NCBI GenBank assembly: GCA_018240435.1
Contig: JAFEFT010000010.1
Coordinates: forward strand, 125,504 to 189,503
Direction: 5' to 3'
DNA length: 64,000 bases
DNA from: Pseudomonadota bacterium
GTDB taxonomy: Bacteria > Pseudomonadota > Gammaproteobacteria > Xanthomonadales > Xanthomonadaceae
Below, piece after piece: positions 26,181 through 37,036 of the stretch. Below the pieces are notes generated by a model, which was not told the origin of the DNA, did no database searches, and worked only from the letters and a program-made list of their open reading frames with translations. The position numbers and the translations under genes were made by a program. Numbering within the stretch: position 1 is the first letter of the stretch; every line of letters starts with the position of its first letter.

Positions 26181-28868
26181 ATGGCGCTGTCCTCGCCGTT
26201 GCTGGCCACCTTGCGCTGGATCACGCTGGCCACGATCGCCGGCACCATCGTCGCCGTCGGCATCGATCTGGCCAGCGTGAGCGGCCCCTGGCTGGCGGTC
26301 GCTCTGGCGCTGTCGGTGGTGTCGTTCGTGTGCTGCGCCACCGCCCTGCACCTGCTCAACGTCGCCATCGAGAACGCCGGGCGGTCGGCGCGCAAGGCGC
26401 GCGACGATGCCGCCGAAGCCACCCATACCGCCGACGAGCAGGCGGCCCGATATGCGTCGATGCGCAACGAGCTGGAGGAATACCGTCGCCTGCAGGAGGA
26501 GCTGACCGCCGCCAAGCAGGCCGCCGAAGAGGCGACCCTCGCCAAGAGCGAATTCCTCGCCACCATGAGCCACGAGGTGCGCACGCCGCTCAACGGCATC
26601 GTGCCCATGCTCGAACTGCTGCAATCGTCCAAGCTGGCGCTCGACCAGCGCGAGATGCTCAGTACCGCGCTGCAATCGGCGCGGCAGCTGCTGCGCATCG
26701 TCGACGACATCCTCGACTACTCCAAGCTCGAAGCGCACAAGCTGCAACTGGAAAGCGTCAGCCTGAACCTGCGCGAGACGCTCGATTCGGTGATCCGCCT
26801 GCTCGAACGCCAGGCGCAGGCCAAGGGCCTGCGCCTGACCTTGCACATCGAGGCCGACGTGCGCGCGGTATTCCGCGGCGACCCGGTGCGCATCCGCCAG
26901 ATCGTCAGCAACCTGGTCAGCAACGCGCTCAAGTTCACCGAACGCGGCACCATCGCCGTGCACGTGGCGCGCCTCAAGGAAACGCGCTCGCACCACCAAT
27001 TGCGCTTCGAGGTGCGCGATACCGGCGTGGGCATCTCGCCTGAAGCGGCCGGCAAGCTGTTCGCCGCCTTCTCGCAGGCCGATGCCTCGACCACCCGCGT
27101 CTATGGCGGTACCGGTCTGGGCCTGGCGATTTGCAAACGCATCGTCGACCTGATGGGCGGTCGCATCGGCGTGGAATCCGAACTCGGGCGCGGCTCGACG
27201 TTCTGGTTCGAGATCCCGATGCTCAAGGCCGCCAGCGAGATCGAAGGCCCGCGCACCAGTCTGCAAGGGGCGCGCCTGCTGATCCTCACCTCCGATCCGG
27301 CGCTGCACAAGCGCATAAACACCAGCCTGGCGCAAACCGGGGCCAATCCCTCGTTCGTCGAAAATACCCAGGATGCGCTGACGCAGCTGCGCGTCGTGGC
27401 GACGTCGTTGACCCGCGGCTTCGACGTGTTCATCGTCGATGCCTCGTCGATTCGCAACACCCTCGTCGCCCTGCATCGCAACCTGGCCGGCATGAGCGAG
27501 ATGGATCGCCTGCGCGTGCTTTTTCTCGAGTCCAGCGAGCCGGTACCCGACGAAGTGCGCGCCCTGCCCAACACAGTGGTGGTGCAGCGCAGCGTGGTCG
27601 AAAACGACCTGCGCCCCAAACTCAACGAGTTGATGGCCGGCGAGTTGGTGAGCACCACCGGCCGCGACTCGCCGGCCAGCGTCAGCGTCAGCAGCGGTTC
27701 GGACGGCGATGGCAGCCGCGAGTCCGGTTCGCGCGCACGGCCGGCGCTCGGCGAGACGCCGGCGACAATCCGGGCGCGCCTGCTGCTGGTCGAGGACAAC
27801 CCGGTCAACTTGCTGGTCGCGCAGCGGTTGATCAGCCTGATCGGGCCACAGGTCGATACCGCTGAAAATGGCCAACAGGCCATCGAAAAGATGACCCGCG
27901 GCAATTACGACATCGTCCTGATGGATTGCCAGATGCCGGTGATGGACGGCTACACCGCCACCCGCACCTGGCGCACCTGGGAGGCCGAACATCAGATCAA
28001 GCCGTTGCCGATCATTGCCATGACCGCCAACGCGATGGCCGGCGACCGCCAGAAGTGCCTGGACGCCGGCATGGACGACTATCTGTCCAAGCCGGTCGCC
28101 CGCGACCAGCTCGAAGCGACCTTGCATCGCTGGCTCGACGGGGCAGCGCGCCAGCGGCGCGCGATCACGCCCGCTGCCGCGAGCCAGTCGCCGGCGGCGC
28201 CGCCGCCGTCGCGCGTCGAACCGTTGATCGCGCTGACGCCCGAGGAAATCGCTGAAGCCGGCAAGATGCACGAACTGGCCACCGCCGAATTCGCCGCCGC
28301 CCGCAACAAGGCCGAGGTCGATTCGCCGCCCGCGCTCGCCACGACCACGCCAGCTCCGGCGGTCGCGCCGGCGCCGGTGCCACCGGCATCGGCACCCGCG
28401 CCGGTGCCGATGACCGCAGCGCCTGCCGCGCCAGTGCCGATGACCGCCGCGCCGGTCGCCGCGCCAGCGTCCGCCGCCGAGCCGCCGCCGGCCGACAGCA
28501 GCGACGGCAAGCCCGTTGCCACGCGCACGCTCGCCCCGGCAATCGACGCCGAGATCATCGACGATCTGTGGAGCGCGATGGGCGATTCGTTCCGCGACCT
28601 CGTGCAGGTGTTCCTCGAAGATGCGCCCGTGCACCTGTCCCGGCTGGATGCCGCGCTGGCCGCGCACGACCTCGCCGGCTTGGTCGAACCGGCGCACGCG
28701 CTCAAGTCCTCCAGCGCCAATCTCGGTGCCCTGCAGATGTCGGCTGCCGCCAAACACGTCGAACACGGCGCCCGCGCCGGCACCCTGACGCAGCCGCACG
28801 TGGCGGTGAAGGTGCTGGCATGGGAGTTCAAGCGCGCCGAATCGGAATTGCGCGGCCTGCTCGACTGA
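26181..28868 (+). CDS. Hybrid histidine kinase with receiver and HPt domains
   Basis: An 895-residue inner-membrane phosphorelay kinase. Two membrane helices lie near 10-58 with almost no periplasmic loop, then a coiled coil. HisKA carries SHEVRTPLNG (His about 131), and the ATPase domain has the N, G1 (DTGVGIS) and G2 (GGTGLGLAI) boxes. A receiver-like region (about 365-490) lacks the acidic pair. The true receiver (about 532-655) has VEDN and DCQMPVMDG (Asp about 580). A proline/alanine linker leads to an HPt with AHALKSSSANLG (His about 839). The absence of a periplasmic sensor suggests it detects a membrane or cytoplasmic signal. The ATG at 26181 follows the regulator's stop closely, indicating an operon. 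Confidence 0.92.
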   Translation: MALSSPLLATLRWITLATIAGTIVAVGIDLASVSGPWLAVALALSVVSFVCCATALHLLNVAIENAGRSARKARDDAAEATHTADEQAARYASMRNELEEYRRLQEELTAAKQAAEEATLAKSEFLATMSHEVRTPLNGIVPMLELLQSSKLALDQREMLSTALQSARQLLRIVDDILDYSKLEAHKLQLESVSLNLRETLDSVIRLLERQAQAKGLRLTLHIEADVRAVFRGDPVRIRQIVSNLVSNALKFTERGTIAVHVARLKETRSHHQLRFEVRDTGVGISPEAAGKLFAAFSQADASTTRVYGGTGLGLAICKRIVDLMGGRIGVESELGRGSTFWFEIPMLKAASEIEGPRTSLQGARLLILTSDPALHKRINTSLAQTGANPSFVENTQDALTQLRVVATSLTRGFDVFIVDASSIRNTLVALHRNLAGMSEMDRLRVLFLESSEPVPDEVRALPNTVVVQRSVVENDLRPKLNELMAGELVSTTGRDSPASVSVSSGSDGDGSRESGSRARPALGETPATIRARLLLVEDNPVNLLVAQRLISLIGPQVDTAENGQQAIEKMTRGNYDIVLMDCQMPVMDGYTATRTWRTWEAEHQIKPLPIIAMTANAMAGDRQKCLDAGMDDYLSKPVARDQLEATLHRWLDGAARQRRAITPAAASQSPAAPPPSRVEPLIALTPEEIAEAGKMHELATAEFAAARNKAEVDSPPALATTTPAPAVAPAPVPPASAPAPVPMTAAPAAPVPMTAAPVAAPASAAEPPPADSSDGKPVATRTLAPAIDAEIIDDLWSAMGDSFRDLVQVFLEDAPVHLSRLDAALAAHDLAGLVEPAHALKSSSANLGALQMSAAAKHVEHGARAGTLTQPHVAVKVLAWEFKRAESELRGLLD

Positions 28869-28891
28869 TCGTCGATGCATCGACTCCGGGC

Positions 28892-29440
28892 TCAACGCCA
28901 GTGGCGACGCTCGATCGTGGCGGCGGCCGCCGATGACGACGGCTGCACGCCCAGGGTGCCGGTCGCGCGCGCCTGCGCCTGCGGCGCCAGGTGCCGCAGC
29001 GCCCGTGCGTAGACGCTGCGCTTGAACGTCACCACATGCTCGACCGGGTACCAGAAGTCGACCCAGCGCCAGCGGTCGAACTCCGGCTTCTCGGTGACAT
29101 CGAGCTTCACGTCCTCGTCGGCCGCGAGCAATTGCAGCAGGAACCAGACCTGCTTCTGGCCGATGCACACCGGCCGCTCGTCGCGGCGGGTGCTGCGATA
29201 GGGCAACCGGTAACGAAGCCAGCCCGGGGTGGCGGCGAGCACTTCGACATGCTCGGGCAACAGCCCGGTTTCTTCGCGCAACTCGCGATACATCGCCTCC
29301 AGCGGGGTCTCGTCGGTGTTCATCCCGCCCTGCGGGAACTGCCAGCCGTCACGATGCACCCGCCGCGCCCAGAACACCTGGCCATCGCCGCGCATCAGCA
29401 CGATGCCCACATTGGGGCGATAACCGTCCGGATCGATCAC
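28892..29440 (-). CDS. rppH: RNA pyrophosphohydrolase RppH
   Basis: A 182-residue Nudix hydrolase that removes pyrophosphate from the 5' end of triphosphorylated mRNAs, starting 5'-end-dependent decay. The Nudix box [17 protein letters not shown] then REETGLL is intact. The N-terminus [16 protein letters not shown] and the VWFLLQL and [11 protein letters not shown] segments are typical of RppH. Initiation is at the GTG at 29440, because the conserved N-terminus begins there and in-frame codons further upstream overlap a terminator. The last 30 residues are a low-complexity tail. It is convergent with the hybrid kinase gene, 23 bases apart. Confidence 0.93.
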   Translation of the reverse strand: MIDPDGYRPNVGIVLMRGDGQVFWARRVHRDGWQFPQGGMNTDETPLEAMYRELREETGLLPEHVEVLAATPGWLRYRLPYRSTRRDERPVCIGQKQVWFLLQLLAADEDVKLDVTEKPEFDRWRWVDFWYPVEHVVTFKRSVYARALRHLAPQAQARATGTLGVQPSSSAAAATIERRHWR

Positions 29441-29537
29441 GGCACGGACTCCGGAAAATTCAATGAATCGACTCTGCCACAGCCCGCGATGTCGCCACAA
29501 GCGGCTGCCGCCGCACGGCGTCGACGCGAGCGCACAC

Positions 29538-29565
29538 GAAAAAGCCGGCGATCGCTCGCCGGCTT
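29538..29565 (-). terminator. Intrinsic terminator of the TonB-dependent receptor gene
   Basis: Arms AAGCCGGCGA (29542-29551) and TCGCCGGCTT (29556-29565) make a 10-bp stem with a four-base loop. On the minus strand it is followed by TTTTTC. It lies 18 bases after the receptor stop. Confidence 0.85.
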
Positions 29566-29582
29566 CTTCGCGACGACCCACA

Positions 29583-32546
29583 TCAGAACTTCCAGTTCAA
29601 CTCCGCATACACGAAGCGGAACGGCAGGTCATAGGTGCCGGCGTCGTAACCGTTCAGCGAGCAGCTCACGCAGGCGGGCGCCGCGCGCTCGAACACGTTG
29701 TTGGCGCCCACCGACAGCTTCAGGCCCTTGGCGGTGAAGGCGTTGTCCCAGGACAGCTGGACATCGCTGTACGTCGCCGAACCCAGGCGGTGCCAGCCAT
29801 CGCCCGTCGGGCAACCTTGTGCCGGCGTCGCCACCGCGTTGCCGCAGGATTCCTTGACCGAAGCGACGTAACGAAGGTTCCAGCTGGCCAGCCAGTCGCC
29901 GACCTTCCAGCCCAGTTGCAGGTTGGTCTTCCATGCCGGAATCGAACTGTCGTTGACCTCGATGCCGACGCCACGCTGGGCGACGTTGCCATCCTTGTCG
30001 ACGGCGCGATAGCCGATCGCATGGGTGGACTGCAACGACGCGCTCGGCTGGCCCCAGGCCGTCGACGGACCAACCCAGTTCACTTTCAGGTCGATGCCGC
30101 TGGTGGTGATCTGCCCGAGGTTGGACAGGAAGTCCTTGGGCGGATTGAGCTGGCTGCCCAGGCCGCGGGTGAAGCCCGAGCACACCGCGCCCTGCGCCGA
30201 ACCGCTGTAACAGGCGTTGAGCAACTGCTGGATGTCCGGCGCCTGGATGGCGTCGTTGATCTTGTAGTGGAAGTAATCGGCCTCGAAATCGAGCTTGCTC
30301 GACCACGAGGTGTTCTCCGCGAACGACGGGCTCCACACCGCGCCGATGTTGTAGTTCTTCGACTTCTCCGGCTTGAGCGCAGGATTGCCGCCCGTGAACG
30401 TGGTGATCTGCGTGTTGGCCTGCTGGAAACCGTTGGGCACGCCGGCGGCGGCACAGGCGGCGGCGTATTGTGCCGCCGGCGCACCGCTGCCGGTCGCGTT
30501 GCACGGATCGACCAAGGTGGCACCGAACTGGGTCAGGCCGTACAGCTCACCGAGATTGGGCGCGCGAAAGCCGGTCGAATAGGTGCCGCGCAGGACGAAA
30601 TCGTCACTGGGCTTCCACAGGAATCCGGCCTTGCCCGTCACCGTGCTGCCGAAGGTCGAGTAATTCGAATAACGCAGCGCGAAATCGGTGCTGAACGACT
30701 TCGCCCACGGCAGACGCAATTCGCCATAGGCTTCATCGACGTTGTAGCTGGCCGAAATCGGCGAGGCGAAGGAGTCCTGCGATTCGCCATCCTGACGCAG
30801 CGGGTCGGGGTTGAAATCGCCACCGTAACGGCGGTGCTCGTAGCCGATCGCGAACGCGGCATGGCGATCGCCGCCCATCGCCCACAGGTCGCCTTCGAGG
30901 TTGGCGGTGATGATGTCCAGCACCTGCTTGCTCGAATCGTGCTGCGGCGTGCTGATGAAGGCCAGCATGTTCGGCGCGATCGGCGTGCCTTCGCCACCGA
31001 ACAGGTTCAGCGGCACGCAGTTGGGGATGGTCACCGCCGGGGTGCCGCAGCGCCAGACGCCGCCGGCATCCTGGTACGCCGGACCGAGCGCTTCTTTCAT
31101 CTTGAGGATGTTGAAGCCGTTGGAGAACAGCTGGTCGGCCTGATTCTCGGAATGGACGAAATCCAGGTTCCAGCTCAAGCCGTTGCCGACATCGAAGGTG
31201 CCGTCGAGCCCGAAATTGACGTACCAGGTCTTGACGTCCTGGGTGAACACGCGCGGCCCGAGCTCGATCGGGCGCTTGGTGATGAAGCCCAGATTCGCCA
31301 CCGGGCAGCCATTGAGCGGATCGGCCACCGCGCACAGGTTGATGCCGAACGGGTTGTACGGGTTGCTGGCGGAAATGGTGATGCCGTCGGCGATGCCGCC
31401 GGTGCCGGCGAACGGGCCGACGAAGATCGGCTCGGGCGCGGCCTGATTGGCCGACTCGCGCTGGTTGTACAAGACCTTGCCATGCAACGACACCGAATCG
31501 TTGATGTCGTAGGTCATGCTGGCGAAGATCGATTTGCGCTCGCTCGGCGTCAGCAGCAGGTTGTAGGGCGCGAAGTTGAACCGATCGGCGCCGCTGAAAT
31601 TGTGGTAGGTGCCAGTGCCGCCGGTCGGATTGCCGCCGTTGTAATTGGGCACCGTGGTGCCGTTGTTGAGGGTGATGTCGAACCAGTCGTTGCCGGCGGC
31701 ATCGCAATAACCGTAAGTGCCCGGCACGAGGATGTTGGGATCGCAGAAGATGTAGCGCCCCTGCGGCGTACCCGAACTGCCCGCGGCCAGGCCTGCGCCA
31801 GGCACCGGCATCGACGACTGACCCCACGCCGCCGAACTGATGCCCTTGGACTTGACGTAGGCCGCATTCAAGACGCCACGGAAACGATCGGAACCGCCGC
31901 CGATGGTGATGTCGGCTTCTTCGTCGGTGCCGCCGTGGCCATAGCTGCCGTACTTCTCGTGGAACAGCGCGCCTTCGAAATTCTTCTTGGTGATGATGTT
32001 GACCACGCCGGCGATGGCGTCCGAACCGTAGATCGCCGAAGCACCGTCTTCCAGCACTTCGATGCGATCGACAATCGCCAGCGGAATGGTGTTGAGATCG
32101 GCGCTGCCGCTCACGCCCGAGGCGGACGACTCATTGACCCAGCGCAGGCCGTCGACCAGCACCAGCACGCGATTGGAGCCGAGATTGCGCAAGTCCACCT
32201 GCGCCGAACCGGCGCCGATGCCGCCACCGTCGGCCGGGTAACCGAAGTTGCCCGACGAGTTGAACTTGGCGTTGAGCGCCTTGCCGCTGGCGGAAATCTC
32301 CTGCAAGAACGCGCCGACCGACGTGGCGCCGCTGCGCTCGAGGGTTTCGTGGGTGATGATTGCGACCGGTGCCGAAGTCACCTTGCCGGTCTGCTTGATG
32401 CGCGAACCGGTGACGGTGACGCGGTCGAGGGTCTTGGCCTTGCCGCCATCGGCGGACGGCGCATCCTGCGCCAACGCCGGCAAGGCGGCCGGCAGCAGTG
32501 CAGCCACAACAGCCGCGCACAGGCGGCGGCGACGAATCGCGGTCAT
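29583..32546 (-). CDS. TonB-dependent outer-membrane receptor
   Basis: A 987-residue receptor that takes up a large or scarce nutrient across the outer membrane using the TonB-ExbBD system. A signal peptide ends in ALAQ (about 27). [13 protein letters not shown] stretch at the start of the mature protein may act as the TonB box. The plug domain includes [20 protein letters not shown] and the 22-strand barrel ends in LNWKF. It belongs to the large receptors common in Xanthomonadales, whose ligands are often oligosaccharides or peptides; neighbours give no clue to the substrate. The ATG at 32546 has a GGGGAGA ribosome site and opens a good signal peptide; upstream codons in frame are not conserved-looking. 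Confidence 0.92.
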   Translation of the reverse strand: MTAIRRRRLCAAVVAALLPAALPALAQDAPSADGGKAKTLDRVTVTGSRIKQTGKVTSAPVAIITHETLERSGATSVGAFLQEISASGKALNAKFNSSGNFGYPADGGGIGAGSAQVDLRNLGSNRVLVLVDGLRWVNESSASGVSGSADLNTIPLAIVDRIEVLEDGASAIYGSDAIAGVVNIITKKNFEGALFHEKYGSYGHGGTDEEADITIGGGSDRFRGVLNAAYVKSKGISSAAWGQSSMPVPGAGLAAGSSGTPQGRYIFCDPNILVPGTYGYCDAAGNDWFDITLNNGTTVPNYNGGNPTGGTGTYHNFSGADRFNFAPYNLLLTPSERKSIFASMTYDINDSVSLHGKVLYNQRESANQAAPEPIFVGPFAGTGGIADGITISASNPYNPFGINLCAVADPLNGCPVANLGFITKRPIELGPRVFTQDVKTWYVNFGLDGTFDVGNGLSWNLDFVHSENQADQLFSNGFNILKMKEALGPAYQDAGGVWRCGTPAVTIPNCVPLNLFGGEGTPIAPNMLAFISTPQHDSSKQVLDIITANLEGDLWAMGGDRHAAFAIGYEHRRYGGDFNPDPLRQDGESQDSFASPISASYNVDEAYGELRLPWAKSFSTDFALRYSNYSTFGSTVTGKAGFLWKPSDDFVLRGTYSTGFRAPNLGELYGLTQFGATLVDPCNATGSGAPAAQYAAACAAAGVPNGFQQANTQITTFTGGNPALKPEKSKNYNIGAVWSPSFAENTSWSSKLDFEADYFHYKINDAIQAPDIQQLLNACYSGSAQGAVCSGFTRGLGSQLNPPKDFLSNLGQITTSGIDLKVNWVGPSTAWGQPSASLQSTHAIGYRAVDKDGNVAQRGVGIEVNDSSIPAWKTNLQLGWKVGDWLASWNLRYVASVKESCGNAVATPAQGCPTGDGWHRLGSATYSDVQLSWDNAFTAKGLKLSVGANNVFERAAPACVSCSLNGYDAGTYDLPFRFVYAELNWKF

Positions 32547-32593
32547 CGATCGATCTCCCCAGGGTGATTGGACAGCCGGTGCATCCGGCGCCA

Positions 32594-32626
32594 AGACGCG
32601 TTTGTAAACAAAACGTGAAGCCAATG
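32594..32626 (-). promoter_or_regulatory. Candidate promoter and palindrome of the TonB receptor gene
   Basis: On the minus strand TTGCAT is followed after 17 bases by TACAAA. The -10 overlaps an imperfect palindrome, gtttgtaaacaaaac (32600-32614), which stands out as AT-rich and could be an operator. The leader would be about 50 bases. Confidence 0.4.
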
Positions 32627-32784
32627 CAAGCGATGAAATGATCTCAGCTGATGCCGCGGACTTGCAGTCCGGCCGCCTATCCGGCTCGATGCCGGCCTGA
32701 CCCTCATTTCGGTAGCCGGCAAACCCTCGTGGCCGTGCCCTGCGCCCGCCAGAACCGTGCGCCGCTTGGGCTACACTCGCGGCC

Positions 32785-34809
32785 ATGCGCACCCTTCCCC
32801 TGCTTGCCTTCGGCCTGTGGCTGGCCGCCGCGCCCAGCGTGGCTGCCGCTGGCACCAACGCCCCTTCCGACGCCGATCTCGCCCTGCCCCGGCAGGCCTT
32901 GCAGCTGGCCGAGCAAGGCCAGCTCGACAGCGCCACCGCCAATCGCATCGCCGGCGATCCGCTGGTGCCGTGGATCGACTACGCGACCTTGCATCGCAAT
33001 CTGGAATCCGTCGATGCCGCCACCGTGCGTGCCTTCCTCGATCGCAATGCCGGCCAGGTCGCGGCGGCGCTGTTGCGCGACGAATGGCTGACCGTGCTGG
33101 CGCGCCGTCGCGACTGGAAAACCTTTCGCGCCTTCCGCAGCGACGACGAAAGCGCGAAGCTGGCCTGCGCCGATCTCGCCGCGCGCCTGGATACCGGCGA
33201 ACCCGATGCGCGCTGGCAGGATCAAGCGTTGGCGCTGTGGCGCAGCGGCAAGGCCCAGCCCGCCGATTGCGACGGCGTGTTCGCGTGGCTGACCGCGCAC
33301 GGCAAGCTCACGCCCGAGCTGCGCTGGCAGCGCATCGACGCCGCTGCCGAGAACGTCGACACCGGTGTCATGCGCGCCGCCGCCAGCGGCTTGGCCGGCG
33401 ATCAGCAAGCGCTCGCGCAAGCCTATGCGCGCTTCATCGACAGCCCGAACGACAGCGCCAGCGGTTGGCCGCGCAGCGATCGCAGCCGACGCATGATCGC
33501 CATCGGTCTGGCGAAACTGGCGCGACGCGATCCCGGCGGCGCGCAGGCCCGACTGGATCGTTTGCAGCCGACGATGCGCTTGAACGATGCCGATCGTGGC
33601 CGCGTGCTCTACAACATCGCGCTGTGGACGGTGGCCTCGTACGCGCCCGGTTCGGCACAGCGGCTGGCGGCGGTGCCGGCATCGGCTTTTGATGCCAAAC
33701 TGCACGAATGGCAGGTGCGCGAGGCGCTGGCGCGCGGCGACGATGCCACCGCGCTCAAGGCGATCGCGGCGATGGATCCGGATCAACGCAACGATCCGCG
33801 CTGGCAGTATTTCGCAGCCCGCCTGCGCGAGCGTGCCGGCGATGGCAAGGCCGCCATCGCGCTCTATCAACAGGCCGCGCGCACCGCGACCTTCCACGGC
33901 TTTCTTGCCGCCGATCGCCTGCATCAGCCCTACAACCTGTGCCCGCTGGAGGCCAACGTCGGCCCCAACGAGCGCGCCAAGGTCGCCGCGACGCCGGCGC
34001 TGGTGCGCGCCTTCGAGCTCTACCGGATCGGCCGCAACGGCTGGGCGGCGAAGGAATGGAAAGCGGCGCTGGCCGGTTTCGACGATCGCCAGCGCATCGT
34101 CGCGGTCGCACTGGCGGGCGACATCGGCTGGTACGACCGCGCCACCTTCACCCTCGGCACCGATGGCAGCGGCAAGCCGGCACCGGACGAACTGCGCCTG
34201 TACACGCTGCGCTTCCCGCTCGATCAGGCCAATACCGTGCGTGAGCAGGCGCGCGCCAATGGCCTCGACCCGGCCTGGGTGGCCGCCGAAATCCGCGCCG
34301 AGAGCGCGTGGAATCCGCAGGCGCGATCCTCCGCCGATGCGCGCGGGCTGATGCAGTTGCTGCCCTCGGTGGGCCAGCACATGGCGCGCACGCTCGGCCT
34401 GCCGTGGCGCGGTGCCGAGTCGCTGTTCGATCCGCGCACCAGCATCGTGCTGGGCAGCGCCTTCCTGCGCCAGATGAGCGATCGCTACGATGGCCGCACC
34501 TATCTGGCCATCGGCGCCTACAACGCCGGCGGCGGGCCGGTGTCGCGCTGGCTGGCACAGCGCGGCTCGCTCGATCCGGATTTCTGGATCGAAACCGCCA
34601 CCTACAAGGAAACCCGCGACTACATCATGCGCGTGCTCGCGTTCTCGGTGATCTACGACTGGCGGCTGGACGGCAAGGCGACGCCGCTGTCGGACCGCAT
34701 GCTCGGCCGCATCGTGGCGGATGCGAAGAAGCAGCGCTTCGTCTGCACGGCGCCAAACGCGACCCCGACCGGCACGCCGGCATCGGCGGCGGCCGACGAT
34801 ACGCAGTGA
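32785..34809 (+). CDS. slt: Soluble lytic murein transglycosylase (Slt70 family)
   Basis: A 674-residue periplasmic enzyme that cleaves the glycan strands of peptidoglycan to form 1,6-anhydromuropeptides. A signal peptide ends near residue 22 (VAAAG). The long superhelical U-domain (about 30-470) precedes the SLT domain, which holds AEIRAESAWNP with catalytic E506, ARGLMQLLP and YLAIGAYNAGGG. The length is near that of E. coli Slt70 (645). TACACT at 32772-32777 lies seven bases from the ATG, so the mRNA may have almost no leader. The stop overlaps the GTG start of the next gene (GTGA), which suggests translational coupling. Confidence 0.92.
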   Translation: MRTLPLLAFGLWLAAAPSVAAAGTNAPSDADLALPRQALQLAEQGQLDSATANRIAGDPLVPWIDYATLHRNLESVDAATVRAFLDRNAGQVAAALLRDEWLTVLARRRDWKTFRAFRSDDESAKLACADLAARLDTGEPDARWQDQALALWRSGKAQPADCDGVFAWLTAHGKLTPELRWQRIDAAAENVDTGVMRAAASGLAGDQQALAQAYARFIDSPNDSASGWPRSDRSRRMIAIGLAKLARRDPGGAQARLDRLQPTMRLNDADRGRVLYNIALWTVASYAPGSAQRLAAVPASAFDAKLHEWQVREALARGDDATALKAIAAMDPDQRNDPRWQYFAARLRERAGDGKAAIALYQQAARTATFHGFLAADRLHQPYNLCPLEANVGPNERAKVAATPALVRAFELYRIGRNGWAAKEWKAALAGFDDRQRIVAVALAGDIGWYDRATFTLGTDGSGKPAPDELRLYTLRFPLDQANTVREQARANGLDPAWVAAEIRAESAWNPQARSSADARGLMQLLPSVGQHMARTLGLPWRGAESLFDPRTSIVLGSAFLRQMSDRYDGRTYLAIGAYNAGGGPVSRWLAQRGSLDPDFWIETATYKETRDYIMRVLAFSVIYDWRLDGKATPLSDRMLGRIVADAKKQRFVCTAPNATPTGTPASAAADDTQ

Positions 34810-35756
34810 ACGGCCCGCACCACCTCGCCATCGTCGGCGGCACCGGCTTCGTCGGTCGCGCCTTGGTGGCGCGCCTGCTCGCCGACGGCCACGCGGTACG
34901 CGTGGTCAGCCGCAACCGCCATCGCCATGCCGAGCGCTGGCTGACGCCGGGCGCGCGCATCGTCGACTGCGATGAATACGATGCCGCCGCGCTCGCACGC
35001 GCGATCGCCGGTTGCGATGTCGCGATCAACCTCGTCGGCATTCTCAACGATCCGCGCCCCGGCGATCGTGCCGGCGCATTCCAGCAGGCGCATGTGCAGC
35101 TCACCTGCAACCTGATCGCCGCCTGCGCCAGCGCCGGCATCCACCGCCTGCTGCAGATGAGCGCGCTCAACGCCGGCCGCGGTCGCAGCCATTACCTGCG
35201 CACGCGCGGCATCGCCGAAGACGCGGTGAAGGCGTCGGGGCTGGCGTGGACGATCTTCCAGCCGTCGGTGATCTTCGGCCCCGGCGATGGCCTGTTCACC
35301 CGCTTCGCGGGGTTGTTGCGGTGGGCGCCGCTGCTGCCGCTGGCGCGCGCCGGCGCCAAGTTCGCGCCGGTACATGTGGGCGATGTCGCCAGCGCGTTCG
35401 CGCGCGCGCTGGGCGATCGCGCCAGCATCGGCCAGAGTTACGAATTGTACGGGCCGGAGGTACTCACGCTGGCGCAGATCGTGCGCCTGACCGCAGGCGC
35501 GATGGGTCGCCGGCGCTGGGTGATGCCGCTGCCCGACGCGCTCGGCCGGGTGCAGGCACTGGCAATGGATTTCGTGCCCGGCAAGCCGTTTTCCAGCGAC
35601 AACTACCGCAGCCTGTTGATCGATACCGTCGGCGGCATCGATGGCCTGCACCGGCTCGGCATCACCCCCACCCGCATCGACGCGGTGCTGCCCGACATCC
35701 TCGGCCACCACGATGATCGCCCGGCGCGGCTGGATCGCTACCGGGCGCGTTGCTGA
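34806..35756 (+). CDS. NAD(P)-binding epimerase-like protein (complex I NDUFA9 type)
   Basis: A 316-residue atypical short-chain dehydrogenase/reductase. The Rossmann motif GGTGFVG lies at 11-17, and later blocks include NLVGILND, LLQMSALNAG and FQPSVIFGPGDGLFTRF. The usual catalytic YxxxK is replaced by YLRTRGIAE. Together these features place it with the NDUFA9/YfcH-like proteins, thought to bind NADPH as structural or assembly factors. The start is a GTG at 34806 overlapping the slt stop, chosen because the Rossmann motif begins ten residues later. The cca gene follows 27 bases downstream on the same strand, so slt, this gene and cca may be one unit. Confidence 0.82.
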   Translation: MNGPHHLAIVGGTGFVGRALVARLLADGHAVRVVSRNRHRHAERWLTPGARIVDCDEYDAAALARAIAGCDVAINLVGILNDPRPGDRAGAFQQAHVQLTCNLIAACASAGIHRLLQMSALNAGRGRSHYLRTRGIAEDAVKASGLAWTIFQPSVIFGPGDGLFTRFAGLLRWAPLLPLARAGAKFAPVHVGDVASAFARALGDRASIGQSYELYGPEVLTLAQIVRLTAGAMGRRRWVMPLPDALGRVQALAMDFVPGKPFSSDNYRSLLIDTVGGIDGLHRLGITPTRIDAVLPDILGHHDDRPARLDRYRARC

Positions 35757-35783
35757 TGGCGATGCCGTCGTGCCGGTGATGAC

Positions 35784-37019
35784 ATGAAAACCTACCTCGT
35801 CGGCGGCGCGGTGCGCGACGGCCTGCTCGGCCGCGCGCATGGCGACCGCGATTTCGTGGTGGTCGGCGCGACGCCCGAGCAGATGCTGGCGCAGGGCTTC
35901 AAGCCGGTCGGGCGCGACTTCCCGGTGTTCATCCACCCGCGCAGCGGCGAGGAATACGCGCTGGCGCGCACCGAACGCAAATCCGCACGCGGCTATCGCG
36001 GTTTCGTCGTCGATGCCGACGCCGCCGTCACGCTGGAGCAGGATCTGGCGCGACGCGATTTCACCATCAATGCCATCGCCCGCGACGACGATGGCAGCCT
36101 GATCGACCCGTATCGCGGTGCCGACGACATCGCTGCGCGCGTGCTGCGCCATGTCTCGCCGGCCTTCGTCGAAGACCCGGTGCGGGTGCTGCGGGCGGCG
36201 CGCTTCATGGCGCGCTTCGCGCCGCTGGGGTTCGCGGTAGCGGACGAGACGATGGCGCTGATGCGCGCGATGGTCGCCGATGGCGAAGTCGATCATCTGG
36301 TGCCCGAGCGGGTGTGGCAGGAGTTGTCGCGTGCGCTCACCGAGCCGCAGCCATCGGCCTTCATCGCCACCTTGCGCGATTGCGGCGCGCTGGCGCGGGT
36401 GCTGCCGGAAGTCGATGCGCTGTTCGGCGTGCCGCAGCGGGTGGAGTTCCATCCCGAAGTCGATACCGGCATCCACCAGATGATGGTCAGCGACATGGCG
36501 GCGCGACTGGCACCGGGTGATGCGCTGATCGGCTTCGCCGCGCTCACCCACGACCTGGGCAAGGCACTCACGCCCGCACACGTGCTGCCGCGCCACCTCG
36601 GTCACGAACTGGCCGGGCTGAAGCCGCTGGCAGCGCTGTGCGATCGCCTGAAGGTGCCGGCCGCGCCGCGCGAACTGGCGGTCGCGGTCTGCCGCGAGCA
36701 TCTGAACGTGCATCGCATCGCCGAGCTGCGCGATGCCACCGTGCACGATCTGATCGCCCGCTGCGACGGCTTTCGCAAGCCGGCGATCATCGACCACATG
36801 GCGACCGTTTGCGAAGCCGACAAGCGCGGCCGGCTGGCGCTGCAGGACAGCACCTATCCGTCGGCGGCGTTGCTGCGCGAATGGCATGCCGCGGCGCTGG
36901 CGGTGCACGCGCGCGATGTGCTCGGCGAAGGAATCAGCGGCCCGCAGGTCGGCGAGCGGCTGCGCATGGCACGGATTGCGGCGATCGCAGCCGCGCGCGC
37001 ACGGCCGGGCGGCGGCTGA
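35784..37019 (+). CDS. cca: Multifunctional CCA tRNA nucleotidyltransferase
   Basis: A 411-residue class II enzyme that adds or repairs the 3'-CCA end of tRNAs. The N-terminus [17 protein letters not shown] is diagnostic. The catalytic GDRDFVVVG motif contains D21 and D23. [10 protein letters not shown] is motif B, and [11 protein letters not shown] lies in the neck. The C-terminal half holds the HD domain motif HDLGKALTP, found in the multifunctional enzymes that also have phosphohydrolase activity. Length matches E. coli Cca (412). The gene ends 17 bases from the convergent VanZ-like gene. Confidence 0.96.
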   Translation: MKTYLVGGAVRDGLLGRAHGDRDFVVVGATPEQMLAQGFKPVGRDFPVFIHPRSGEEYALARTERKSARGYRGFVVDADAAVTLEQDLARRDFTINAIARDDDGSLIDPYRGADDIAARVLRHVSPAFVEDPVRVLRAARFMARFAPLGFAVADETMALMRAMVADGEVDHLVPERVWQELSRALTEPQPSAFIATLRDCGALARVLPEVDALFGVPQRVEFHPEVDTGIHQMMVSDMAARLAPGDALIGFAALTHDLGKALTPAHVLPRHLGHELAGLKPLAALCDRLKVPAAPRELAVAVCREHLNVHRIAELRDATVHDLIARCDGFRKPAIIDHMATVCEADKRGRLALQDSTYPSAALLREWHAAALAVHARDVLGEGISGPQVGERLRMARIAAIAAARARPGGG

Positions 37020-37036
37020 AGCTCGGCGGCCGCACC

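Noticed and set aside
24275..26710. 811-residue open frame opposite the regulator and kinase
   Set aside because: The plus strand holds well-defined signalling domains. The minus frame shows no known domain and has shadow-type composition.
32648..32690. tRNA-like stem with a TTGCA loop before slt
   Set aside because: The loop has five bases and no acceptor, D or T arms can be built around it, so it is not a tRNA.
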